From Muricea muricata (Eukaryota > Cnidaria > Anthozoa > Malacalcyonacea > Plexauridae), in the NCBI GenBank assembly GCA_963855995.1, contig OY979723.1, positions 2,299,001 to 2,363,000 of the forward strand: 64,000 bases of DNA. The letters are read 5' to 3'. Numbering within the stretch: the stretch's first letter is position 1; each line of letters starts with the position of its first letter. A program made the position numbers and the translations under genes. The notes beneath the pieces were generated by a model, which was not told where the DNA came from, did not search any database, and saw nothing but the letters and a program-made list of their open reading frames with translations. Of this stretch, positions 47,501 to 58,100 are shown in pieces.

Positions 47501-48147
47501 AAATCCCGCACGACAAAACGAATTTTTCGTTGTTCTCTGCAGTGTCAGATTAATATGAATTAGTTTTTCATATTTCTGAGGTTGGTTCTGTAACTAATTT
47601 GTGTTAATGTATATAGGTTAAAATAGACTATTCGACTCACAATATTGAATAACTCGGACCTATATAATTTTTTCCACAGCGATTCAACGTCGCCATCACT
47701 CGGGCCAAGGCGCTCCTTATTGTGATTGGAAATCCTTACGTTTTATGTCACGACGAACATTGGAGGAAGTAGGTTGATTTATATATAACTTTAATATTTT
47801 TGAATTAGGTACAACTAACGTACAGTTCCTGCAGTGATGAAACCATAACCTCGCAATTTTATCTAGTTATAAAAATTATTCCGCGTGAATACAACGTATA
47901 GAATTTGGTACAGTTCATTGTAATCTTCTGTCACAGATTCATTAAACACTGTATCGATCACCGATCATTTTCTGACGGATCTGGCTCGGGTTCATCCGGG
48001 AATCTTTTTCAAATGCCCGAAGATGCAGATGAAAGCCTTGCCGAAAAACTGGAGAGACTTTGCCTCGATGACAACTCGTTGTTCGAGAACGAAAGTGATC
48101 TAACCGGAGCTGATTACGAAGATACCCCTTGGCGGTCAGACGAATAA
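35565..48147 (+). CDS. MOV10: MOV10-type RNA helicase, tandem copy A
   Basis: Upf1-like SF1 helicase of the MOV10/Armitage family; relatives act in small-RNA pathways, mRNA turnover and retroelement restriction. Thirteen exons (35565-35902, 36865-37350, 37530-37946, 38277-38456, 39887-40037, 41356-41523, 42687-42790, 43379-43574, 44249-44392, 45009-45284, 46578-46760, 47680-47768, 47937-48147) give 2943 bases, 980 residues. The N-terminal part carries [25 protein letters not shown] and YEGYVH, as in MOV10. Helicase motifs: GPPGTGKT (I, near 507), [22 protein letters not shown] (II, near 632), GDPKQLGPV (III), [15 protein letters not shown] (V), [10 protein letters not shown] (VI, near 884). 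The acidic tail ends PWRSDE. Intron 10 starts with GC (CAG|GCAAGT). M at 35565 is the first ATG in frame after an upstream TTG stretch. An AATAAA overlaps the stop. The gene is intact and likely functional. Confidence 0.93.
40085..41280. repeat. Minisatellite E, unit about 75 bp, interrupted array (gene A intron 5)
   Basis: 40085-40455 (about five units) and 41045-41280 (about three units) repeat AAACTTCAAACTGTTGGTTC, TCAGTGTAGGTAGTGATCTT, GAAATACACGTCCTTTGTGG and TAGATTCTCACTAGTCT. The two halves are split by about 590 bases that contain inverted-repeat sequence, including the hairpin at 40890-41038. The same array occurs in the same intron of gene B (55620-55990). Confidence 0.9.
40890..41038. 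repeat. Large hairpin, about 69-bp arms
   Basis: CTTACTTGCAGG...GGTTGGTTCGGGATTAACGC...TCTGACAGCTGT...CGAACCTACC on the left is mirrored on the right with few mismatches; the loop is about 11 bases, TCGCTTCGCTC. It is more GC-rich than its surroundings. An inverted pair TTATCCCATA (near 40457) / TATGGGATAA (near 40874) suggests it is part of a larger nested element. Confidence 0.85.
41638..42105. repeat. Inverted-repeat element (gene A intron 6)
   Basis: The left end has CCACCTCGATCCCAGAGCC and AGGCCCTGGCACCGGCTGCC. The right end has AGCCGGTGCCAGGGCCTTTT and GGCCCTGGGAACGAGGTTAG. The arms are about 70 bp and the interior about 330 bp, AT-rich, without a supported gene. Confidence 0.75.
42252..42503. 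repeat. Inverted-repeat element (gene A intron 6)
   Basis: CGGCCATGCTGGATGGCCCC on the left against GGGGCCATTCAACATGGCCG on the right; arms of about 60 bp extend to ATCTACGTCAC / TATGACGTGT. It lies 185 bases upstream of exon 7. Confidence 0.7.
43640..44170. repeat. Minisatellite D (gene A intron 8)
   Basis: Four to five units with GGTTTCCTCCTG, GGATCAATAAGAGATGATCC and GAACAGTTTAGAACTGATAG. Two consecutive units share unusual variants (GAAGCTCTGGAAAGAACAGT / GAAGCGCTGGAAAGAACAGT), a sign of recent unit duplication. The homologous intron of gene B carries the same family (58480-58835). Confidence 0.9.
44440..44680. repeat. TTG-rich low-complexity tract
   Basis: About 240 bases dominated by TTGTTGTTG-like words in gene A intron 9. 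The open frame across it has no recognisable domain and is best read as low complexity. Confidence 0.6.
46200..46490. repeat. Near-perfect foldback element, about 115-bp arms (gene A intron 10)
   Basis: ACCATGGTCAAAGAGTAG on the left and CTACTCTTTGACCATGGT on the right; the arms run through GGTGCAGGTT, AAAAAAGCGTAAG, TCGTGATGATTCGTCATGGG and CTAGCCAGTGC with few differences. The loop is about 45 bases. The high identity suggests a young element. Confidence 0.85.
46913..47195. repeat. Two adjacent small inverted-repeat elements
   Basis: First: TTTTCCACCAGGCGAATTTG ... CAAATTCGCCTAGTGGAAAA (46915-47075). Second: GCGTTTTCCACTGGGCGG ... CCGTCTAGTGGAAAGC (47087-47190). Both share the TTTTCCACTxGGCG terminus, so they belong to one family inserted side by side in gene A intron 11. 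Confidence 0.7.
47195..47590 (+). mobile_element. Tandem tRNA-derived SINE copies
   Basis: Two direct copies (about 47195-47345 and 47395-47590) share GTCACG(G/A)AAATATTTxGT, CGAATTTTTCGTTGTTC and GCAGTGTCAGAT. The second contains TAGCTCAATTGGTAGAGC (A-box/D-arm) and GAGTTCGAAATCCCGC (B-box/T-arm). The anticodon arm is missing, so it is not a tRNA gene. The first copy lacks the A-box part. Confidence 0.65.
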
Positions 48148-49134
48148 AAAAGAATTAAAAATGCTGCCATATCTGGTAGTATTTCTTAGAGTTTTTACTT
48201 ATTTCAACAAAATAATATAGTTATCTAATTTATTGTCTATGATTCTTAGTTTCTTAGTTAATGTAAATTTGTTTTAGAATCTGTTTTTTGTACTATTATT
48301 AACATATATAGATTGGTTTTTAGATAGCAACTTTAAAAACATGTAATTTTATAAAACGATGAAAAATAATGTATTGATGATGAAAATGTTATATTAAATT
48401 TAATAATTTAAATCACTTATGTTATTTAAGGGGAAAAAGCAAGGGAATTTAGCGGGATAACAGCATTTACTGTAATAGTTCGAATTGTGATTACACTTTT
48501 ACGCGCATAATACAAAAGTAATAAATAATAATTTACGGATCGAAAGCTCTGCGATGATAAACTTACGTGGTGTTTCCACAAAGTTATGTTTTAATTCATG
48601 TTATTATTTAAAAAAATGGAAATGTGACAATTTAGACTTTAGTATATCGGGGGGAGAGATGCCTTTTAGCTAGTTTGACGGGGACACGTTATTTTTCAAA
48701 CTGGGACCAGGAGCGGCGTGCAGGAATGAGGTTGTGTCGAGGGTAGGGGAGACAGAGAGTCGGAATTTTAATTTTTTTGAAGAAATGAGTACTTTAACTC
48801 AAAAGTACTCACGAAAATAATTATTGCTCGTTCTTTCTAGGACAATGAATTCGGTTGGTCTTTCTTATTTCATGACTGTTTTATTACTCGCGTGACACGA
48901 AAGTATAAGCCAACTACTCCGAAAAAGTAAAAGTTGAAGAACTGGATCCCCCCCCAACTAGGCTTCCGGTTTTCCCAGAAACAACTAGGCTTCCGGTTTT
49001 CCCAGAAAACAAAATCACGAACAAGTAGAAATTTGCGACGTGGCGGCATATTTTAATTTCAAATATGGCTGAACTTGTACATTTTATGGCTTTATAACAC
49101 TGGTGTTGGTTTGAAATTGAAGTGATTCATCAAC
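48148..49134. other. Intergenic region between the two MOV10-type genes
   Basis: Holds the 3' UTR of copy A and the promoter of copy B. It is AT-rich with a short direct duplication near 48955-49005 (ACTAGGCTTCCGGTTTTCCC twice). No coding sequence is seen. Confidence 0.5.
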
Positions 49135-52100
49135 ATGGGACGTGGGGGACGGCGAAGGAACCAACCTAGCATGAAAGTCAACTTAAAAGTTGCGAGAAAG
49201 TTCTGGCATTACATGCAAGATAGCAAGAAATACCCGACAACGAGAAAAGATCTTAGGGACTTGCATAAGGTCAGTTTCTGTCCGATGCTTACCGATGCTT
49301 CGGAACAAAAAGTGAAATTTTGTGCTATATTGTGGTGTTTCCGAAGTAAACATTTGAAGATTATTCAATGGACAGCTACAGGAGACCGTGACAATATAGT
49401 GTACAAGCCAGGACGAAGGCCGACAGAGGAAACGGAAGAGGAGTCAGTTGATCTTGGTTTTGCCAGGCTGAAGCAGAAACTTGTTGAAGAAAGGTGAAGA
49501 ATGATGCATGACGATGAAGCATTTATAGCCAAACCGTATGTTCTTTTGCAAAACATCCTCTTTTAATTGAGAAATCTGTCTGGTAAATAACTAAAACAGG
49601 GGGCTAATGTTATGTGATCAATATTTCAATACAGTGTTATAATATATCAATATATTATGCCCGCAATGCATTCTGGTAAAATCGACATGCTGCTCAAGGA
49701 TGCTGCCATATTTTTTGCTCTGGTGAATTGCAATATTGCCATGCAATGTTGCAATATTGATGTGGAAGTTGCTTGGAGGAATTCAATATTGCAATGTTGT
49801 GTTGAAATATTGATTGCAACTGAAGAACGTCCTGTTTGGCAATTTACACCAGCTAGGGCAGTCGTAACAGACTGTTTTAGTTAATAGTTATCTACCACAC
49901 AGATTTCTGAATTAATACAGGATGTTACATGGTGTGCAAAGATATGAGTATTATTTTTGAGTGGTGAAAACAACATTTTACGAATTCAAAGTTTGGCATT
50001 GCGGCGTAATTTGTTTGGCAACATGATATTTGCACTCATCACCATTGTAAATGGTAATGAAGTCAGAACCTGTGAATTAAGCCAAAGACATTATGACATA
50101 TGAAAAATGATATTTTGTCTTGCCAATAAGCCACCAACAAGTTGTGTTCACTCTGCTTGTCCCAAGTTGGCAACAAATTTAACTGGAACAACGTGTTCAC
50201 AACTTAATTGTAACAAGCTTTGTGGAAACATCAGATTTGTTACAAGGTTGTCCAAACAACTCTGATACAGACCTGTTGTAGCAAGATTGTTACAAAGTTG
50301 ACAACACTTGGCTGTAACAGTATTGTTATATCATGACTGTATCAGTCTTGTGGGAGCAGCCAAGTTGTAACAAGTCTGATAATCCCATCAAGCTTGTTAG
50401 AAGTTCTTAAATTGTTACAAGTTGTGCTGCCTATATATTGCAAATCCTTTTGAAATGTTGCAGACATACATTAAAAATCTGCTTCCCTGGAAGCAAAATG
50501 TTTCCAACAAGCTATTACTAGCTATTGTTAGATAAAAGAAACCTCGTCATTTTCCAGTCAATGGTAATATCATGGTAATATTAATTTGATTACAAACATG
50601 AATACATGGGACACTTTATGATTAAATTTCCATTTTCTTATATTTAACTATTAATAGGGACAGAAAGGATTGGGCAAGGAACAAAGGTGGTGTCAGCATT
50701 GAGCCAGAATCCGACGAAAAGAGTATAGTCCATATGAATGTCTCGTCAAAGATTCTTAAACTCACCGTAGTCAATCAGTTAGAAACACATGTCACCCTCC
50801 AATGTGGTACTCTCGGCATGTTAGGTCCTTTCCAAGTAGAGCACGGCATTCACAAAGAAATCGTCCATGAGTCCAAGCGTGTAAGACTCGAGGGAAAGCA
50901 ACAAACCGTTTTTGATGTGAAGTTAACAAAATCCCTGACTCATCCTGGTATATATTCTCTCCCAGTTGCATTCAGGTTCGCTCGGACAGATGAAAAAGAG
51001 TCGATCTTCTACATAATTAAGTATATACAAGCTGCAGTTGATGATAATATTGTTAAGGAGATCAGAGAGCAGTCAATGCCATACCAACCTCCTAAACGTG
51101 TTTACAAACTGATTGAGTCTAATGATCAAATTGAGCATGGTGAACCGCCCTCCATGTAAGTATGGTGTTCCAGTATCCTGAAATGAATTCAGATTTAGTC
51201 TCAATGCTGAAATGCTAATTTGCTTGTAAGCAAGATTTCAACATTGACAATAATATATATAATTATTATTAAATAAACTGCACAAAACTTTGTGTTTTTC
51301 GTAATTAGTCCGGGTAGAAAAGATACATTCATGATCAAATTAAACGTACAAGGTGCATATTAAAAAAACTGAACCTTGTCAAATTCATAATTTAGCTCTA
51401 ACTTATGTTCTTATACAACCATGATTTCAAAGTATTTAGAGCTGTCAAAGTTACTACAATGTGGTAATAATTAATGAACTATTCCCCAATGAGACAAACT
51501 TTGAAATTTGAAAAAAATTTTAGCACAGTTGGAAATAGCTTCTAAATTTAGTGAAATTGTGAAGTTAATTGGTTGTAAAATATTTTAAAATGTCGAAAAA
51601 AAAGTTATGTAAAGTTTGCGAATTTTGTATACTTTTGTATTACGCGGGAACAGAGCGTTACCACATTTCCACATAGTGGTAACGCTTGTCCGTTCGTAAT
51701 GCAAAACTATACAAAAATTCGCAAACTTTACAGGACTATATTTTCCACATTTTACAATATTTTGCAACCAACTTGACAATTGTGTGAAATTAAGGATACT
51801 CTTTCCAGCTATGCTAGTTGATTTTCCGAATTGAAAAGTTTGTCGAACCGGGAAATGCAAATGGTTGCATTTGAAAGGGTTCTGGTTTTTTGATACACAC
51901 TGTATAAACATCAAAAAGTCCTATTTGAAGATTTTTTTCTAATTCAACACGGATGCGAATGTTGTAAATGGCTTGTGAAATTCTCCAATTTTTTAGATCT
52001 ATTTTGATATAGCGATTAGTAATTTTAAAAATAGTCATCTTATGTAAAGTTTACTTGTATCAACATGAATCTGTAACACAAAATATACAGACGCACATTT

Positions 52101-55100
52101 TGTAAGGCCAAATCCCACTTGTGATGTCATGTAATGCCAGACTGTGCACTCGACGCCGGCGACCTCCACGTGGATTTACCATATCACAACGTTAAATATA
52201 GGAAATATTGGAGTGTCTCTGGCGTGGAGTTTACATGGAATGCACCCTGGATGTAATGAGGTCAAAAATTTGTCCAACACATGGTGGGCAGCTCAATCAT
52301 ATGTTTGAGTCAAAATACCTCAAGAATCAAGCGTTATATAGAAATTTTAAAGCTGTATAAAGGCCTTTACTAATATTTACAAGGACATGACATCAATTGA
52401 AAATTGACAGTTCTAGTGATGCTTTCGTGCCATGATTGAGTTCTGGATTCTGTCTGCGAATTGGGAAAGAGGGACTAAATGATAATTTACCAAAAATCTG
52501 GATTAGAGATGCCTCTATTCTTGGTTTGCACATGACGTCATTTTGTGTCATTGGGCGCCATCTTGGTTGACTCTGCAAATTACTTCAGCTGTTTACAGCG
52601 AAGAACTTGTGTCAATTTACTATTTCATCGTTAGTTTTAGCGTATTATGAATGATACTTTAAAGATGTATGGCTCGATAGGATTAGAAATAATGAATAGA
52701 TACTTTGTGGTTGCCACGTGTTTCAAACGTCAACCAAGATGGCGTCGATTGCAAACCATCAATACAAGATTCAAAGAACACACACACCACGTCTACAGAC
52801 TCGGAAATCTTTAAACATATCAACACCTGTGAACACTTTAGCTATTTAACGAGCATACGTCTAACACTTAACACCGACGTATCACAGCCAAACATAATTG
52901 TTCATGTAGCTAATTTTCTGCTCAACAACTCTATTATAATTGACAAAGCCAAACACCGGTCACTTCTACTCTTCAAAGAATCTTTCGCAATTCGCAGACG
53001 GAATTCTGAACTCGATCATGGCACGAAAGCATCACTAGAACTGTCATTTACTAATAGTTTTAAAAGTTCCCTCAATTGGAACCGAAATACTAAATTATTT
53101 ATGAAAAAGGAGGTGCGTGTTTTGTACTGGCTTTATGCATCTTTTCGTTTACCTTCTTAGGGCTACAGCTTCAAGCTATATAGTTCCTTTGCCTTCTTAC
53201 CGTATCCCACCGCACCTAGAAAGTTCAATGAAAACAGACCGACTCTTCGAAGCTTTTGAGGATGAAGAAAATGACACCCCAGAAAAATACAGCGAGAAAT
53301 TCTCGAAGCTGCTCCATGTGGAAGAGCTGCAAATGAAATTGGACATAGAAAAGTATCAGATGCGCAGTGCAAAGTTGATAAAGGAGTTCCCATACCTGAC
53401 TCTGGCCGTACCTGGACTGGCCGAGAATCGGCCATCGCTGGTGCGAGGCGATCGCTTGTTTGTAAAGAAGTTGGCTGCGAATGGTTCAGTTGAAAACGAA
53501 AACATCAAATGCGAGGGCTACGTGCACAAAGTTGGCCTGAACAAAGTCTTTTTGAAATTCAGTGTTAGGTCGGTTTTAATTCCACAATTCCTATTTTAAT
53601 TTAAATATCGTTCCGGAAACTTTGATTATCAAATGTTTCTGTATCTGCGTACCACAGCAATGCAACCATGTAAAAGATGCTGTCCCACTGAACGCTATAT
53701 TAGAGCTGTACGCATTCCGGGTGACCTGTGGTGCAACATGTCCCTCAAAATCCTTTGCCAAGATCACCAAGCAAGTGTACATTTAACCTGCGATCGTGCT
53801 CTATACTATGTATAGTAGTGCCTGATACAATCCTTAATCCGGTCGCGTTGAGCCCACACAATACGTCAATAGTTTTGCAACAAAACAGCAATCTAATTAT
53901 ATAGTTACAGTGGCTAAAAGAAATAAGCCAAGGCTTGCTAGAAATAAGCCAATCAGAGTTACAACCGAAATCTGGTTGTAATGGCACAGACTTTTGATAA
54001 CATTTGTATCAGGCCTTTATCTAAATAAAGGCTTGATCGCAGGTTAGTGCACATTAAGAATAAGGTGCATCTCAAGACAGCTTTTCTTTGAGCAGTCGGT
54101 ATTTGGTCAGTTTGATAAATATTTAAAACAATTTGAATACGCTATTACGCAAGTTATAGGTTTGTTGTGAAATGCAAGAATTTCCATGCCGTGTCCAGGG
54201 TACTGACTTCGATTCTTTAAATTTCTTTTGCAGATTTCACCGCGAGTTCATGGCAAATTCGTCTTTTCAAGTAAACTTCGAGTTTAGTCGCACCTCGCTT
54301 CGACTCATGCACCGAGCAGTCGAAAATGCCGCTCCATTTTTGGATCTCATTCCCCTGGACGGACAGCCATCCGAGGCGACTGAAGAGCCGATACAGATAA
54401 GGTATAAGCTACTGCTCAAGTAAAGATAGGCTGTGGAGAAAACTGAACAATTGAACAAGACTGCTTCCGACTTCAAGCCGGGAACAGTTGAGAAAAAATT
54501 ATCTTCAACTATAGGTCTTCCGGCAGGAATTCGACCTACGCCGTTGCGATGGCCGTGCAATGCTCTGTACATTAAGCTATGGAGGTAGCCGACGAGGGCA
54601 AGCGTAATTTATATTATTATACATTGCAGTTGTTTTATACGCTCTGATGGGTCAATTGCATGCAGATAAATGCGACTATCACACAATCTGCAGATTACTC
54701 AGTTATCTGCTAGCAGATAACTGAGTTATCTCCATGTTGAGCCTACGGTGCAGATTATTACAGTATGCGGTATTCGTTGGCATCAATGGTTGGCATGGCA
54801 ACGACATTTTTTTCTCGATATTTTCTGTTTCATTTTCTAAATAAATCTATTCTTTCGTTACCATGCTTATTTTCTCCGCTTACAATGTATAATAAAACAA
54901 TCATCGGATTCGGTTTTTGTGACATGCAAAATTATCAATGTCTCGGTAAGAGTTATCTGCCTCGCCTTCGGCTCGCTGATAACTCTTACCTCGACGTTGA
55001 TAATTCTGCATATCACAAAACCCTCATCCAATAATTGTTTATTATGTGTATCTTAAGGATTGTAATACGTGGGACTAGGTCGAGTTTGGGTACATAAATT

Positions 55101-58100
55101 ATGATTTTGCGACTTCCAATTGTGATTAAATGTCTTTTGAGAGTTAATTAGGTAAAAGTATAAATTAACATTAACGCTTTCATATTTTAAGCTGCTTCGA
55201 GACGTTGAGAGCGACTTCAAAATTGTTCAGTTTTTTACACACCCGATGTAGGCCTTTCATACTAACGGAGCTGGACTAAAGATTTACTAAGAACTATATG
55301 AGCTTTTCTAGCGTATTGCATCTGGGAATGTGTGTACCTAGATGTTTGGCTCAAGTGCAAGCGAAAGATAATTTATAAATGAATGATAATTTGATTATTG
55401 ATTGATCTTTTTGATTGACTAATAAATTTGTTAAATTTACTGCGATATTTGTAGATATTTTGATCGTAAGATTGAGGAAAATGGCGAGCAGAAACAAGCA
55501 GTTGAAAATATAGTCGCAGGAACATCGAAACCGTATCCTTATCTTGTCTTCGGACCCCCCGGAACAGGAAAGACAGTGACTATTGTGGAGGCTATTAAAC
55601 AGGTAATGCATTTTCCTCTCAGTGTAGGTAGTGATCTTGAAATGCACGTTCTTTGGAAATAGATTCCCACAAGCATTTAAAACTTCAAACTGTTGGTTCT
55701 CAGTGTAGGTAGTGATCTTGAAATACACGTCCTTTGTGGTAGATTCTCACTAGTCTCAACTTCAAACTGTTGGTTCTCAGTGTAGGTAGTGGTCTTGAAA
55801 TACACGTCCTTTGTGGTAGATTCTCACTAGTTTAAACTTCAAACTGTTAATTCTCAGTGTAGGTAGTGATCTTGAAATACACGTCCTTTGTGGTAGACTC
55901 TCGCTAGTCTTCGATCCTCACTTGTTATACTTCAAACTGTTCTCAATGTAGGTAGTAATCTTGAAATAAATTCCCATTAGTCTAAACTTCAAACCCATGT
56001 TCTTTGCACAGGTGATTTACATCTTCGCTAAACGTATCAGTCTAATATAATTGCAGGTGTTAAGAAATTACCCAGACAGCAGAATTTTGGCGTGTGCTCC
56101 ATCGAATAGCGCCGCTGATCTCATTTTGGAACGAGTGGCTCAACATAACGTCGTCCCAAAAACAAAGATGGTTCGTCTCAACGCGTTTGGTCGCCATAAA
56201 TCCTCAGTCAGTGAAAAAATTCTGGTATGGAAGCTTTTGGTATTGATCCAACAAAAGTACATGCAGTGGCGGATCTACCGTAAGTCAAAATAAATTACCA
56301 CAGCTCAATCTAGGATATATTTACATTTTAAAATACCTTCAAAGCAGCTTCATTGGTTAGATTTTATTCTTTTGAAATTCATAACCTATGACATTGTTAT
56401 AAAGTTATTTTGAATTTAAAATTGAGCTGCTATAATTTATTTTGACTTACCCTGGATCCGCGACTGAGTACATGTAGTAGGACTCCCAAAATAGGCTGTC
56501 AACCGCGATTGTAGGAAGATTGATGCCACAAATTATTTCGGCATTCTTTTTTCTCAATAAGCCTAAAGTAAACTAGCCAGTTTAGGTCGTACGGCTACAT
56601 GGTTTGCGAGTCCATACGATTTTTATGCACGAGTTGTGAAAGATTGCTAAACGAACGAATGAGTTGAACCCTCAAAACAGATTCATACCATTTGTTTCTC
56701 CGTTATTTGGCGTAAATATTGAATCAAAGCTGTTCTTCTTTCCGTTTTATGTTTTTTTATTGGAGAAACTCTTCTTCTTTTAGACATAGAAGCTAAATAC
56801 CCTTTCGCTCCTTCCCCAACACGGCGGCCATGTTGTGAACAAAATGACAATACGATTTTCTTCACTAGTGAGAAAAACCGTATAGCCAATCAAAATGCTG
56901 ATACGATAAATTTTCACTAGTGAAAAAAATCGTACGGCCAATGAAAACGCTTATTCGCTTCTCCACAATGAAAATACGATTTTTATACCACTTGTTTACC
57001 TCGCGTAAATCTCTATATTTATGGCATAATCTTCGCTCTCTGCATATCCAGTGCCTTAAAAAAAAGCTATAATGTGCCATTCTTTCCGCGATGTTTTTAG
57101 GACATGTGTATCTTGGATAGAGAGGATAGAGGGGATGGAGGCGATTTTTTCGTTTTGCCATCAAAAGCTGACATTGAGGGCCGATATAAATTGGTTGTTA
57201 CCACTTTGATAACCGCTGGAAGGTATGCCATTACAACCAAGAATTCTGAGCCTGCATTACAAGAGGATTTATGTAGAATGATACTAGGGGGTGGTAAAAA
57301 GTATTCGTGAGCCGTGATTGGACAATATCTGTTCGTATAAAGTGTGAAATGCTTGATTTGTATGCCGTGAAATGCGATTTCTTCCACGTCCGTGAAGGCT
57401 CATGAAATGCTCGGTGAGATCATAGATGTCTCATATACACTAGATGGTGCATCCCACGCTCTGGGAAGGCGAAAATTGATGGCCCACGGAGTTAACATGG
57501 AGAATGATAGCCTCTTTTATGCAGCTAAACAGTATTCAATACACAAATTCAGAAAAGTATGGCATTTTTTTTATGAGTGGGAACGACCAATATGGCCGCC
57601 GCTTATTGTTATGAGGGGATACCACTGAGATTTTTGGCTTCACTTTTTGATATACAGATGCGCCATCTAGCGTATATGAGATATCTATGGGCGAGATGGG
57701 TAAAAATAGTAGATGTCTAAAGTTAGTAAGACTCAAATATCTTCGGAGGCCATTTAGGAGGTCTATACATATTATCTTTAATATGTATAGACCTCCTAAA
57801 TGGCCTCCGAAGATATTTACACATTATACAAATTAAAGAAAGACGATCTCTAACTAAAAGAACGTGATATAGATCTATAAACAAACTGTTATGTGAATGA
57901 AACCTGAAGCTGTTTTTTAAGACACGTGAATTGGGAAACTACTTTTTCCCCTGCTGCAAAACGTGTTCCGCACCCCCTCCCCCTTAACCACCCTCGTACT
58001 GCGGGGTGTATCAAGCAGTAGCAATGTCGTGGCTGATGGTTTATTGAATCAAGTACTACTTGCCACTTCCTCTTACTGAACTAAGGCTTCTAAAACTTAA

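Noticed and set aside
52705-53160. 151-codon open frame before exon 3 of MOV10-type copy B
   Set aside because: It lies within the foldback element 52395-53065 and reads into the splice acceptor; no domain, and copy A has no equivalent.
54505-54590. Functional tRNA gene on the minus strand
   Set aside because: A- and B-boxes and a T-stem are present, but the acceptor ends do not pair and the anticodon arm is irregular.
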